From positions 1 through 64,000 of the forward strand of contig NZ_BARF01000027.1 in assembly GCF_000367365.1 (NCBI RefSeq): a stretch of DNA of 64,000 bases. The letters run 5' to 3'. This document shows, in pieces, positions 36,417 through 45,260 of this stretch; positions within the stretch are counted from its first letter, which is position 1, and every line of letters starts with the position of its first letter. Made by a program: the position numbers and the translations under genes. The notes under the pieces were generated by a model. That model was not told where the DNA came from. It made no database searches and was given only the letters and a program-made list of their open reading frames with translations. The DNA comes from Streptomyces prunicolor NBRC 13075. Lineage in GTDB: Bacteria > Actinomycetota > Actinomycetes > Streptomycetales > Streptomycetaceae.

Positions 36417-36809
36417 ATGCTGCGATCGACTGAAGAAGTCGTCGCCACATTGCGGGAGGCGCTCACCGATGTCGGTGTCGTCCTGCCGTCCCTGTGCGTG
36501 GACCCGGTGACAGGCGCGAGCGACGAAAAGTTCGCGCTGGTCACGCTGGGGCGCTGCAACATCCGTACCGCCGAGAAGCTCGCGTCCGTGCTGCGCGGCG
36601 AACGGCCCCCGATCGGCGCGCACGCCGTGGACGTACGGGACGGGCGGGTCGGCGAAGTGATGGGACACGTGGGCGGGAATGTGCAGTTGCGGCCCGTGGC
36701 CGGCGGCCGGGAGTGGGACTGCCCGCCGGAGTCGACGGGACCCGCCGGGCAGGAGGAGGTTCTGCGGGCGAGGGTCCGGGAACGGAACCGCGAAGCCCGC
36801 CTGCCCTGA
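36417..36809 (+). CDS. Hypothetical protein of the Scr1-regulator neighbourhood
   Basis: A 130-residue soluble protein (MLRSTEEVVATLREALTDVGVVLPSLCVDPVTG) with a compact alpha/beta N-terminal 100 residues and a charged tail. GGAGG lies eight bases before the ATG. It is divergent from the Scr1-type regulator. Genes of this type recur beside such regulators, but I know no function. Its stop codon lies in a 13-bp tandem repeat. Confidence 0.75.
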   Translation: MLRSTEEVVATLREALTDVGVVLPSLCVDPVTGASDEKFALVTLGRCNIRTAEKLASVLRGERPPIGAHAVDVRDGRVGEVMGHVGGNVQLRPVAGGREWDCPPESTGPAGQEEVLRARVRERNREARLP

Positions 36810-36893
36810 GCCCCTGCCCTGAGCCCCTGCCCTGAGCCCCGGCCCCGAGCCCCTGCCCTTCCCCGAGCCCCTGCCCTGAGCCGCCTGCCCTGA
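36797..36893. repeat. Degenerate 13-bp tandem repeat across a stop codon
   Basis: Seven imperfect units of GCCCCTGCCCTGA; the first contains the TGA (36807-36809) of the preceding gene. Two units are perfect, others have substitutions or a 5-base insertion. Confidence 0.9.
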
Positions 36894-36919
36894 GTCGGCC
36901 GACGTGCTCGACTGACCCC

Positions 36920-37606
36920 ATGCCCACACTCCCGCCCCGCCTCCTCCGGGCCCTCGAATCCTTCAACTCCGCCCGCCCCTGGAGCCACAACGCCCACTAC
37001 CACCCTTGGCTGCTACGGCAGTTGCCCCGCAGGTTCGGGCGAGCCCTGGACGTGGGTTGTGGGAGCGGCGACCTGGTGCGGCTGCTTGCCGCGAGGAGTG
37101 CGGGTGGTGTGGAGGGCATCGACTCCGATCCCCAAATCATCGCCCGGGCACGGGAGTTGACCCCACCCGGCGTCTCCGGCGTCTCCGGTGTCCCCGTGGT
37201 CTTCACCGTCGCCGACGCCCGGGCCGGAATCCCCGCCGGCCCCTACGACGTCATCACCTGCGTCGCCGCCCTCCACCACCTCCCGTTCGCCGAGACGCTC
37301 ACCCGCTTCCGTGACCAACTCGCCCCGGGTGGAACCCTCGTGGTGGTCGGCTGCGCCCGCGAGGCGGATGCCGTCGACGACGCCCTCGGCCTCGTCTCCG
37401 TCCCCCTGAACCTCGCCATGGGCTGGGTGAAGAACCGGGGCCGTAGGGCCGTGTCCCGCCCGGTGGCCATGACCGCCGTCACCCGGCCGCCGGAGATGAC
37501 CTTCGCCGAGGTCCGCCGCGAGGCGATCCGCGTACTGCCGCGGGTCCGGCCGCGGCGGCGGTTGTTCTGGCGGTACACGCTGGTGTGGCGGGCACCCCTG
37601 GCATGA
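36920..37606 (+). CDS. Class I SAM-dependent methyltransferase
   Basis: A 228-residue methyltransferase of the Methyltransf_11/25 type. Motif I is ALDVGCGSGDLVRLLA at about residue 42, and an acidic residue follows in EGIDSD. VITCVAALHHLPF is motif II/III. The C-terminal helix-rich part (PLNLAMGWVKNR) could bind the acceptor. Substrate unknown. It starts 27 bases after the 13-bp repeat. Confidence 0.85.
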   Translation: MPTLPPRLLRALESFNSARPWSHNAHYHPWLLRQLPRRFGRALDVGCGSGDLVRLLAARSAGGVEGIDSDPQIIARARELTPPGVSGVSGVPVVFTVADARAGIPAGPYDVITCVAALHHLPFAETLTRFRDQLAPGGTLVVVGCAREADAVDDALGLVSVPLNLAMGWVKNRGRRAVSRPVAMTAVTRPPEMTFAEVRREAIRVLPRVRPRRRLFWRYTLVWRAPLA

Positions 37607-37689
37607 TTCCGTCCACCCGATGCACCACCTCGTCGAGAGGGTCGACGGCAGCCGCTCCAGGCACTGGTGGGCCCGGCGGCGCGCCATCG

Positions 37690-38595
37690 CTATGCACCCA
37701 CGAGCGCGGGCGCCAGCTCCCGCCACGGCTCGGCCGGCACCTCGAACGGCGACTCCATCAGAGCCTGCACGCAGACATGGTCGGCCCCCGCGTCGAGATG
37801 CTCGCGCACCCGGTCGAGGATCGCCGTCTCGTCACCCCACGCCACGAGTGCCTCGGCCAGCCGGTCGGAGCCGCCGCGCACCAGGTCCGTCTCGTCGAAG
37901 CCGCCGCGCAGCCAGTTGTTGCGGTAGTTCGGCAGGCCGGTGTAGATGTCCAGGTGGGTGTGGGCCCGGCGGAGTGCGGTCTCGCGGTCCTTGGTGAGTA
38001 CGGCGCCCATCTCGACGGCCACGATCTTGTCCGGGCCGAGCGCCGCCCGTACCTCGGCGGTCTGGGCCGGAGTCACCAGGTACGGGTGGCTGCCGTCGGC
38101 GAGTTCGCGGGCCGTCTCCAGCATCCGGGGGCCGAGCGCGGCGATCAGGACGGGCGGCCGGGGCGCGTCGGCCTCGGCGGCGTAGAAGGTCGCGCCCGCC
38201 ATCGCCGTGAGGTACTCGCGCATCGCGGCGACGGGCTTGCCGTAATTGCCGCCGCGCACCCGCTCGACCAGCGGCCGGTGACTGACCCCGAGTCCGAGCA
38301 CGAACCGGCCGCCGTACGCCGCCGACAGCGTGCGGGACGCCGCGTTCGCCGCGACCGCGCCCCGCGCCCAGATGTTGGCGATGCCGGTCGCCACGCGCAT
38401 CCGTGAGGTCGCGGCGAGCAGCAACCCCGCCTGGCTGAACGCCTCCCGGCCGTACGCCTCGCCGAACCACAGGGTGCCCCAGCCCTGTTCCTCCAGCTCG
38501 GCCGCGATCTGCCCGGCCGCCGCCGGGGCCACGGCATCCAGGCTCGCGGTCCAGATCCCCACGCGGCCGAGTCCCGCTTCTTCCACCACTGTCAT
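37690..38595 (-). CDS. LLM-class F420-dependent oxidoreductase
   Basis: A 301-residue luciferase-like TIM-barrel protein of the actinobacterial F420-dependent group (VGIWTASLDAVAP, EEQGWGTLWFGEAYGREAF, TGIANIWARGAVAANAASRTL, GRFVLGLGVSHRPLVE, GADHVCVQAL). It is likely to transfer hydride with coenzyme F420. The substrate cannot be named. Same strand and 88 bases downstream of the AraC-type regulator. Confidence 0.88.
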   Translation of the reverse strand: MTVVEEAGLGRVGIWTASLDAVAPAAAGQIAAELEEQGWGTLWFGEAYGREAFSQAGLLLAATSRMRVATGIANIWARGAVAANAASRTLSAAYGGRFVLGLGVSHRPLVERVRGGNYGKPVAAMREYLTAMAGATFYAAEADAPRPPVLIAALGPRMLETARELADGSHPYLVTPAQTAEVRAALGPDKIVAVEMGAVLTKDRETALRRAHTHLDIYTGLPNYRNNWLRGGFDETDLVRGGSDRLAEALVAWGDETAILDRVREHLDAGADHVCVQALMESPFEVPAEPWRELAPALVGA

Positions 38596-38683
38596 ACGGG
38601 GACGGTAGGGGGTGGGGGCGGGCGGTTGCCGTGACCGTGCCGCTCAAGGTCCTTGACCCGGGCGTTCGCAGGAGGGAGGTGGC

Positions 38684-39721
38684 TCAGCCTCCGGGCTGGT
38701 AGGAGCGGGGCGCGGAACCCGTCCAGCGTTTGAACGCGCGGTGGAAGGCGCTCGGCTCGGAGAAGCCCAGTCGCCGCGAGATGTCCTCGATGGAGACCGT
38801 GCCCGTGGCCAGCGCCGCGATGGCCTCGTCGCGCCGCAGCTGATCGCGGATCCGCTGGAACGAGGTGCCCTCCGCCGCCAGCCGCCGCCGCAGGGTCTGC
38901 GCGCTCACCGCGAGCCGGGCCGCGATGTCCTCGGGGTCCGGCATCCGGTCCGGCAGCGACTGCCCGAGGAGTCGGCGGACCTGGGCGGCGGCGGTGCTGC
39001 CGTAGTCCAGGCGGGCGAGTACGTCGCCGGGGGCGCGGCGGAGAAACGCGTGCAGCCCCGACTCGTCCTGGAGCACCGGCAGTTCGAGCAGGGCGCGGTC
39101 GAAGACGAGGGCGGTGCGCGGGGCCCGGAAGGTGCACGGGGCACCGTAGAGGAGGTCGTATTCGAGCGCGTGGGGTGGTGCCGGGTGGCTGAACTCGACC
39201 CGGGTGAGGGCGATCCGGCGGCGGATCAGCCAGCCGGCGAAGCGGTGGGCCACGACGGTGGCGGACTCGGCGAGGTAGTGGTCGGGGTCGTCGAAGGCGG
39301 TGAGGTCGAAGACGAGTGCCGCCTGCTGTCCCAACTCGCCAGCCCCTTCCTCCAGTTGGAAGCGGGGGCCGCCGGGGAAGAGGCCGTAGAAGGTGCTGCT
39401 GCGGTTGATCGCGGTCCGTAGATCGGGGCTGCAGTGCACCACCGCGTGGCACATCATCGCGAAGGTGCCCACCTTGAGGGGCTGTGGGCCGAGGCCCTGG
39501 AACTCGTCGTCCAGGGCCTGCCATACCGCCTTCGTGAGCCGGGCGAACTGCTGCGGTGATACGCGGGCGAGCGGGACGTTCAGCAACTCCGGTGGTACGG
39601 CGGCCTGTTCGAGGAGCGGGGTGATGTCCACGCCGTGCCGCTCGGCTCCGCGCAGGGCGGCCCGTACGTGGTGGATGGCGACCGAGCGGGTCGGAGCGCT
39701 GTACGCGGGAGGCGTGGCCAT
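38684..39721 (-). CDS. AraC-family transcriptional regulator
   Basis: A 345-residue regulator. The N-terminal about 200 residues are an Arabinose_bd-like sensor domain (RAALRGAERHGVDITPLLEQAAVPPELL). The C-terminal 100 residues hold two HTH units (AARLAVSAQTLRRRLAAEGTSF and SIEDISRRLGFSEPSAFHRAFKRWTG). It is divergent from an acyl-CoA dehydrogenase across 88 bases, so it probably controls that gene. Confidence 0.92.
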   Translation of the reverse strand: MATPPAYSAPTRSVAIHHVRAALRGAERHGVDITPLLEQAAVPPELLNVPLARVSPQQFARLTKAVWQALDDEFQGLGPQPLKVGTFAMMCHAVVHCSPDLRTAINRSSTFYGLFPGGPRFQLEEGAGELGQQAALVFDLTAFDDPDHYLAESATVVAHRFAGWLIRRRIALTRVEFSHPAPPHALEYDLLYGAPCTFRAPRTALVFDRALLELPVLQDESGLHAFLRRAPGDVLARLDYGSTAAAQVRRLLGQSLPDRMPDPEDIAARLAVSAQTLRRRLAAEGTSFQRIRDQLRRDEAIAALATGTVSIEDISRRLGFSEPSAFHRAFKRWTGSAPRSYQPGG

Positions 39722-39809
39722 GAGCGCCGATCGTACGGGACACGCAGGTCAACGACCGTGAGCGCTGCGGTCATGACGGCCATCCGCGCCGCGCGCCTAC
39801 CGTCGGGGC

Positions 39810-40952
39810 GTGATCAGAAACGGATATTTCGACGAGGCCCATGAGGCGTACCGGACGGCCTGGCGCGGCTTCATCGAGCACGAGGTCGTGCCGAGGCAGG
39901 ACGGCTGGGCGCGCGAGGGGATCGTAGGGAAGGACGTCTGGCGGCTCGCGGGCGCGCGGAACCTGCTCTGCCCGTGGGCCGATCCCGCGTACGGCGGTCT
40001 GGGTCTGGCCGACCTGCGCTACGAGCAGATCATGATCGAGGAGCTGGCGGACGCCGGTGAGTCCGGCTTCGCGGCCCCGCTGCACTCGTGTGTCGTCGCC
40101 CCGTACCTGGCCGAGTTCGGCACCGAGGACCAGAAGACCCGGCACCTCACCCGCGCGGTCTCCGGCGAGACGGTGCTCGCCATCGCGATCACCGAGCCGG
40201 GGACGGGGTCGGACGTGGCTGCCCTGCGCACCCACGCCGTACGCGCCCCGGACGGGGACGGCTGGCTGCTCAACGGGGCCAAGACCTTCATCTCCAGCGG
40301 CGTCAACGCCGACCTCGTCATCGTCGCCGCCCGCACCGGCGAGGGGCATGCCATCGGTCTGTTCCTGGTGGCCGCCGGGACCCCCGGTTTCACCCTGGGC
40401 CGAAAGCTCGACAAACTCGGGCTGCGGACCTGGGACACCGCCGAGCTGTTCTTCGACGACGTGTACGTTCCGGACGCCGATGTGCTCGGCGGCCCGGACC
40501 AGGGATTCGCCCTGCTGATGCGGCAGTTCGCCCTGGAACGGCTCGTCGTCGCGATGGGTGCGGTGGCCGAGGCGGGGGCGGCACTGCGCGAGACCATCGC
40601 GCACACCAAACAACGCACCGCGTTCGGGCGGCCGTTGGCGAGATTCCAGGACACCCGCTTCCGGCTGGCCGCGATGCGGGCCGGGATCAGCTCCGCCCAG
40701 GCCTTCGTCGACACCTGCGTCCTCGCCCACAACCAGGGCCTCCTCACCGCCGACCAGGCCGCCGAGGCGAAACTCGTCACCACCGAGCTGCAGGGCGAGG
40801 TCGTCGACGACTGCCTGCAGATGTTCGGCGGCTCCGGCTATCTGTGGGAGTCCCCGATCTGCCGCCGGTACGCCGACGCGCGCGTCCAGCGGATCTACGG
40901 CGGGACGTCCGAGATCATGAAGGAGATCATCAGCCGCGCGCTGGATCTCTGA
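39810..40952 (+). CDS. Acyl-CoA dehydrogenase
   Basis: A 380-residue FAD flavoprotein oxidising acyl-CoA at C2-C3. Landmarks are AIAITEPGTGSDVAALRTHA, NGAKTFISSGVNADLVIVAART, RTAFGRPLARFQDTRFRLA and the C-terminal QRIYGGTSEIMKEII. Start GTG 39810. The chain-length preference is not readable. Regulation by the divergent AraC protein is likely. Confidence 0.94.
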   Translation: MIRNGYFDEAHEAYRTAWRGFIEHEVVPRQDGWAREGIVGKDVWRLAGARNLLCPWADPAYGGLGLADLRYEQIMIEELADAGESGFAAPLHSCVVAPYLAEFGTEDQKTRHLTRAVSGETVLAIAITEPGTGSDVAALRTHAVRAPDGDGWLLNGAKTFISSGVNADLVIVAARTGEGHAIGLFLVAAGTPGFTLGRKLDKLGLRTWDTAELFFDDVYVPDADVLGGPDQGFALLMRQFALERLVVAMGAVAEAGAALRETIAHTKQRTAFGRPLARFQDTRFRLAAMRAGISSAQAFVDTCVLAHNQGLLTADQAAEAKLVTTELQGEVVDDCLQMFGGSGYLWESPICRRYADARVQRIYGGTSEIMKEIISRALDL

Positions 40953-40968
40953 CCAACTCCGTTCTGCG

Positions 40969-42387
40969 CTAGGCGACTTGGCCCTGGATGACTTGATCAT
41001 CGGCGGCTTGGTCATCGGTGGCTCGGTCCCGTCGGGTGAGGCCGAAGGCGTATGTGGCGAGGAAGCCGACCGCGTACCCCGTCAGCAGCCCGCCTCCATA
41101 GATCGCCACCGTCATCCCCAGCCCCCTGCTCCCCGCCAGCAACGGGAACAGCGCCCACCCCGACGGCCCGATCGCCGTCGCCCCCACCTTGTCGCCCAGC
41201 ATCGCAAAGAACCCGACGAACGCCCCGCCCGCCGCCCCGCCCGCGCACGCGGTCAGGAACGGTCGGCCGAGGGGGAGCGAGACGCCGTAGATGAGCGGCT
41301 CGCCGACGCCCAACAGCCCTGCCGGGAGTGCCGACTTGATGGTCGTACGGAGTGAAGTGTCGTGGCGCATACGGAAGTACACCGCCACCGCCGCACCGAC
41401 CTGGCCCGCGCCCGCCATGGCCAGGATGGGCAACAGGACGGTGTAGCCCTGCTGTTCGATGAGGGTGGTGTGGATGGGGATGAGGGCCTGATGGAGGCCC
41501 AGCATCACCAGAGGGAGGAAGAGGCCGCCGAGGATCAGGCCCGCGAAGGGGCCGGTGGTGGACAGGAGCCAGTTCGCGGCCGTGCCGATCGCGGTGGAGA
41601 TCTCACCGGCCACGTACATGAGGCCGTAGAGCGTCGCCAGGCCCGCGACCAGGACGGTCAGGGTGGGGGTGACGAGAACGTCGAGGGTCGCGGGGACCCA
41701 GGTGCGGCACCACTTCTCGACGTACGTGCCGAGCAACGCGGCGGCGAGTGCGCCGAGCACCCCGCCCTGGCCGGGGGAGAGGGCGACCCCGAAGGCCGTG
41801 ACCTTCGCGACCCCGGGGTACACCACGACCGCGGCCACCGCCCCGCCCAGCACGGGTGTCCCACCGAACTCCTTCGCCGTGTTGTAACCGACGAAGACCG
41901 CGATGAGGGTGAGAAACGCGGAGGGGATGACGGCGAGGGCGCCGGTGACTCCCGGGAGCCAACCCATGTTGATCAGCAGCCCGTTGAGACCGGCGAGGAC
42001 CCCGCAGCCGATGAGAGCGGGGATGAGGGGGACGAAGATGTTGGCGATCCGGCGGAGGAGGAGTTTGCCGGGGGTGGCGTTGCGAGCGCGCTGTGCTTCC
42101 TTCAACTCGGCGCCGCGCGCGGCCAGTTCACCGGCTGCGCCACGCACCAGCTTCTCGAACTCCGGGGTCACCCGGGCCACCACCCCCGGCCCCAGCACGA
42201 TCTGGTACGTGTCGTCGGCCACGACCCCGAGCACGCCGGGCAGTGCCCGCAGCGCTTCCTCGTCCACCAGTGACCGGTCGGCCAGGCCGAGGCGGAGGCG
42301 GGTCATGCAGTGGGCGACGGAGGTGACGTTCGCGGGGCCGCCGACGAGGGGGAGGAGGGCGGCGGCGGTGTCGTACGGAGTATCCAC
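40969..42387 (-). CDS. PTS EIIBC permease, MurP-like (MurNAc/glucose family)
   Basis: A 472-residue phosphotransferase permease. Residues 1-80 form the EIIB domain with phospho-Cys27 (SVAHCMTRLRLG). Residues 110-455 form the EIIC membrane part (LHQALIPIHTTLIEQQGY, GVGEPLIYGVSLPLGRPF). There is no EIIA domain, as in MurP, which borrows the glucose EIIA. The gene follows murQ by 16 bases on the same strand, so uptake and phosphorylation of N-acetylmuramic acid is the likely role. Sucrose or trehalose EIIBC is the alternative. GTG 42387. Confidence 0.85.
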   Translation of the reverse strand: MDTPYDTAAALLPLVGGPANVTSVAHCMTRLRLGLADRSLVDEEALRALPGVLGVVADDTYQIVLGPGVVARVTPEFEKLVRGAAGELAARGAELKEAQRARNATPGKLLLRRIANIFVPLIPALIGCGVLAGLNGLLINMGWLPGVTGALAVIPSAFLTLIAVFVGYNTAKEFGGTPVLGGAVAAVVVYPGVAKVTAFGVALSPGQGGVLGALAAALLGTYVEKWCRTWVPATLDVLVTPTLTVLVAGLATLYGLMYVAGEISTAIGTAANWLLSTTGPFAGLILGGLFLPLVMLGLHQALIPIHTTLIEQQGYTVLLPILAMAGAGQVGAAVAVYFRMRHDTSLRTTIKSALPAGLLGVGEPLIYGVSLPLGRPFLTACAGGAAGGAFVGFFAMLGDKVGATAIGPSGWALFPLLAGSRGLGMTVAIYGGGLLTGYAVGFLATYAFGLTRRDRATDDQAADDQVIQGQVA

Positions 42388-42403
42388 CCCCTGAGCGTGC
42401 TGG

Positions 42404-43339
42404 TCAGTCGGCCGCAGCGGTCAGCGCCGCGCGCAGTCGGCCGCCGGACTCCTCCAGAAGGCGGGCGGCCGTCGGGCCGTCGACCCCGGCGAGGACCACG
42501 AGGATCGCGTTCTTCACCTCGCCGTCGGTGGCGGACAGGGCCCGCTCGATCTCCGCGTCGTCCGCGCCGGTGGCGAGCGCGACGATACGGCGGGAGCGGG
42601 CGCGCAGCTTGTCGTTCGACGCGCGTACGTCGACCATCAGGTTCCCGTACGTCTTGCCCAGCCGGATCATCGTGATCGTCGACAGCATGTTGAGCACGAG
42701 CTTCTGGGCCGTGCCCGCCTTCAACCTCGTTGATCCGGTGAGGAGTTCGGGGCCTACGACGACTTCGATGCCGTGTTCGGCGGCTGCGGCGAGGGCGCTG
42801 TGCGGGTTGCAGGAGAGGCCGATGGTCAATGCCCCGAGCCGGCGCGCGTGCGCTACGGCTGCGATCGCGTACGGGGTGCGTCCCGAGGCGGAGATGCCGA
42901 CCACCGTGTCGTCGGGGGTCAGCGTGAGCGCGTCGAGGTCGGCCTCGGCCAGTTCTCGGGAGTCCTCGGCGCCTTCGATCGACGTGACCAGGGCGTCCGG
43001 GCCACCGGCGATCAGGCCGACGACCTCGGAGGGGCCCGTGTTGAACGTCGGCGGGCACTCGGACGCGTCGAGTACGCCGAGGCGTCCTGCGGTACCGGCG
43101 CCCATGTAGATCAGCCGGCCACCCTTTTCCATGCGTTCCGCTACGGCGTCGATCGCGGCGGAGATTTCGGGGAGGCGGAGGGCTACTGCGGCGGCGACGG
43201 TCGCGTCCTCGGCGTTCATGAGGCGGGCGATTTCGGGGGTGGGGAGTTGATCGATACCGGCGAGTTCGGGGCGGAAGGCTTCGGTGGTGAGTGACTCCAA
43301 CTCGGAGCGGAGGTCACGGGGGTTGGACGTTGAGGTCAT
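42404..43339 (-). CDS. murQ: N-acetylmuramic acid-6-phosphate etherase MurQ
   Basis: A 311-residue SIS-domain enzyme splitting MurNAc-6-P into GlcNAc-6-P and lactate. Landmarks are LIYMGAGTAGRLGVLDASECPPTF, DDTVVGISASGRTPYAIAAV, GSTRLKAGTAQKLVLNMLSTI and the family Glu in IEGAEDS. Its product enters the NagA route encoded at 9.5 kb. It sits between the RpiR regulator and the PTS gene, forming a MurNAc uptake and recycling set. Confidence 0.96.
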   Translation of the reverse strand: MTSTSNPRDLRSELESLTTEAFRPELAGIDQLPTPEIARLMNAEDATVAAAVALRLPEISAAIDAVAERMEKGGRLIYMGAGTAGRLGVLDASECPPTFNTGPSEVVGLIAGGPDALVTSIEGAEDSRELAEADLDALTLTPDDTVVGISASGRTPYAIAAVAHARRLGALTIGLSCNPHSALAAAAEHGIEVVVGPELLTGSTRLKAGTAQKLVLNMLSTITMIRLGKTYGNLMVDVRASNDKLRARSRRIVALATGADDAEIERALSATDGEVKNAILVVLAGVDGPTAARLLEESGGRLRAALTAAAD

Positions 43340-43385
43340 GGATCGGCGGCTCTTTCTGTTCGTTCTTGTCTGCCGGCCGGTGGGG

Positions 43386-43467
43386 GCTGGTCGCGCAGTT
43401 CCCCGCGCCCCTTAAAAACGCAGGTCGACCGGTGCTTTTTAGGGGTGCGGGGAACTGCGCGACCAGC
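43386..43467. terminator. Large hairpin (dispersed repeat copy C) between murR-like gene and murQ
   Basis: Arms 43386-43412 and 43441-43467 pair over 27 bases with one mismatch around a 28-base loop. The arms begin GCTGGTCGCGCAGTTCCCC, sharing ends with copies A and B. It could end transcription from the regulator before murQ. Confidence 0.8.
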
Positions 43468-43497
43468 CACGACGCACCCGCAGAAAACAACGCGCCT

Positions 43498-44406
43498 CTA
43501 ACGCCTATGCCGATGCGCCAGCGCCTCGTACGACGCCGACAAAGCCGGTGCCGCCTGTTCATACGTCCGCTGCGCCACCCCGATGAACAAACAGTCCACC
43601 ACCAGCAACTGACTCGTCCGGGACGACATCGCCGCCGGCCGAAGCTCACTCTCCCGAGCCGTGGACGTCGTGAGGATGTGATCGGCGTACTGCGTCACCG
43701 CCCCGTCCGGCCGCCCCGTGATCGCAACGGTCGTAGCCCCATGCTCAAAAGCCACCCGCAACGGCTCGATGACGTCACCCGTGGACCCGGAGTGGGTGAT
43801 CGCGATGGCCACATCCCCCGCCTTCAGCTGCACGGCGTTCGTGACGGCAAGATGCGGGTCGCTGTGGGCGTGGGCTATGAGGCCTATGCGGAGCAGCTTC
43901 TGGGTGAGGTCCTGGGCGACGAGCCCGGACGCCCCGACGCCGTACACATCCACCCGGCGCGCCCCGGCGAGCGCGGTGACGGCCGCGCCGAGCTGGACGG
44001 TGTCGAGCCCGGCAGCCGTGTCCGCGAGGGTCTGCTGCTCGTCGTAGGCGAGTTTCGCGACGACGTCGGCGATGGGGTCGTCGACGGCTATGTCGGTGGT
44101 GAGGGCGGGCGCCCGCCCGGACTGCTGCTGCGCGGCGAGCCCGGCGAGGGCGAGGCGCAGGTCGCGGTAGCCGGGGTAGCCGAGGACGCGGGCGGTGCGG
44201 ACGACCGTGGCCTCGCTGGTGCCGGTGAGTTCGGCGAGGCCGGTGACCGTGAGGGCCGCGCAGCCCGCCGGGTCGGCGGCGACGGTCTCGGCGACCCGCT
44301 GCATGGAGCGGGTCATGGAGGGGGCGAGGGTGCGCACCTTGGCGGCGAGTGCGGCGGGTGGCGTACTCCCGGGACTCCCGGAGGCGCTTCCGAAAATTTC
44401 CTTCAC
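43498..44406 (-). CDS. RpiR-family regulator with SIS domain (MurR-like)
   Basis: A 302-residue regulator. The RpiR HTH is at about residues 20-95 (TVTGLAELTGTSEATVVRTARVLGYPGYRDLRLAL). The SIS sugar-phosphate domain is at about 135-280 (VDVYGVGASGLVAQDL, AIAITHSGSTGDVIEPL). It sits directly before murQ, so MurNAc-6-P is the likely effector. I start at GTG 44406 with AAAGGTG nine bases upstream; GTG 44418 is an alternative. GAAAGATATTTTC at 44423-44435 may be its own operator. Confidence 0.88.
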   Translation of the reverse strand: MKEIFGSASGSPGSTPPAALAAKVRTLAPSMTRSMQRVAETVAADPAGCAALTVTGLAELTGTSEATVVRTARVLGYPGYRDLRLALAGLAAQQQSGRAPALTTDIAVDDPIADVVAKLAYDEQQTLADTAAGLDTVQLGAAVTALAGARRVDVYGVGASGLVAQDLTQKLLRIGLIAHAHSDPHLAVTNAVQLKAGDVAIAITHSGSTGDVIEPLRVAFEHGATTVAITGRPDGAVTQYADHILTTSTARESELRPAAMSSRTSQLLVVDCLFIGVAQRTYEQAAPALSASYEALAHRHRR

Positions 44407-44422
44407 GTCCTGGGTCACCTTT

Positions 44423-44435
44423 GAAAGATATTTTC
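44423..44435. promoter_or_regulatory. AT-rich palindrome upstream of the RpiR gene
   Basis: GAAAGATATTTTC stands out in very GC-rich surroundings, between the RpiR start and the divergent gene at 44474. A related GAAAATTTCC follows inside the RpiR coding start. A self-regulatory site is likely. Confidence 0.45.
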
Positions 44436-44473
44436 GCGGCGGTGGTCCGGTCAAGGGTGCGCACAATGGGTGC

Positions 44474-44905
44474 ATGGCATCATCCGACAGCACCCCTGAC
44501 GACGACCCCATTGACGAGCGCGTTGACGACCCCCGTGACGAGCCCGCCCCCATAAGCCCCCTGGAGCGGGCGCTGCACGCCGCCCGCGCCCTCGTGCTGG
44601 CCGATCTGGCCGCGCGCGAGGTCGTCGCGGCGGACGTGGTGTCCATGATGGAGGAGTCCATCGTGCAGCGGCGCTGGTGGGTGGAGCAGTGGCCGGAGGG
44701 CGTGGAGTACGTCGCCGGGCTGGTCGCGCAGGACGTGCAGGACGCGCTGCTGGAGGCGTACGGGCGCTGGCCGCTCTGCCCGGTCTGCGCGTCCGGCGAC
44801 CCGCACGCCCTGGAGGTCGAACCGGAGCTCGGACCCGACCCGCACTGGGTCTGCCACCAGGCGGGCGTGAAGGTCGCGGCTGTGGGAAACCTGGGCTCCC
44901 TGTGA
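44474..44905 (+). CDS. Hypothetical acidic protein with Cys/His motif
   Basis: A 143-residue protein with an acidic N-terminus, a helical middle (ARALVLADLAAREVVAADVVSMMEESIV) and CPVC...CHQ near the end that may bind zinc. It overlaps the next gene as GTGA, so they are coupled. I know no function. Confidence 0.75.
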   Translation: MASSDSTPDDDPIDERVDDPRDEPAPISPLERALHAARALVLADLAAREVVAADVVSMMEESIVQRRWWVEQWPEGVEYVAGLVAQDVQDALLEAYGRWPLCPVCASGDPHALEVEPELGPDPHWVCHQAGVKVAAVGNLGSL

Positions 44906-45168
44906 CCGTGTACATCGACCCGCCGACCTGGCCGGGGCACGGACGCCTCTGGTCCCACCTCGTCAGCGATGTCTCGTACGACGAACTCCACCTGTTCGCC
45001 GAGGAGTTGGGCGTACCGCGCCGGGCCTTCGAGCGCGATCACTACGACATTCCGTCGCATCGTTACGCGGCCATGGTGGCCGCGGGTGCGGTGGAGGTGA
45101 GGAGCCGGGAGGTGGTGCGGCTGCTGACGGCGGCGGGGTTGCGCAGGCCCAAGGGGCGCGCACAGTAA
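44902..45168 (+). CDS. DUF4031 protein
   Basis: An 88-residue protein matching DUF4031 (VYIDPPTWPGHGRLWSHLVSD, ELHLFAEELGVPRRAFERDHYDIP). GTG 44902 overlaps the previous stop. The family is small, conserved in actinobacteria and without a known reaction. It ends one base before a 23-bp repeat array. Confidence 0.85.
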   Translation: MTVYIDPPTWPGHGRLWSHLVSDVSYDELHLFAEELGVPRRAFERDHYDIPSHRYAAMVAAGAVEVRSREVVRLLTAAGLRRPKGRAQ

Positions 45169-45260
45169 CGGAGTTACTCGGTGCGGCCGAGCGGAGTCAC
45201 TCGGTGTGCCCGAGCGGAGTCACTCGGTGTGCCCGAGCGGAGTTACTCGGTGCGCCCGAG
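45169..45260. repeat. Four 23-bp tandem repeats at the 3' end of the GNAT fusion gene
   Basis: Units at 45169-45191, 45192-45214, 45215-45237 and 45238-45260. Units 2 and 3 are identical. On the minus strand each unit repeats the last codons and stop of the GNAT gene (Leu-Gly-Arg/His-Thr-Glu-stop, with TAA or TGA). Confidence 0.95.
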
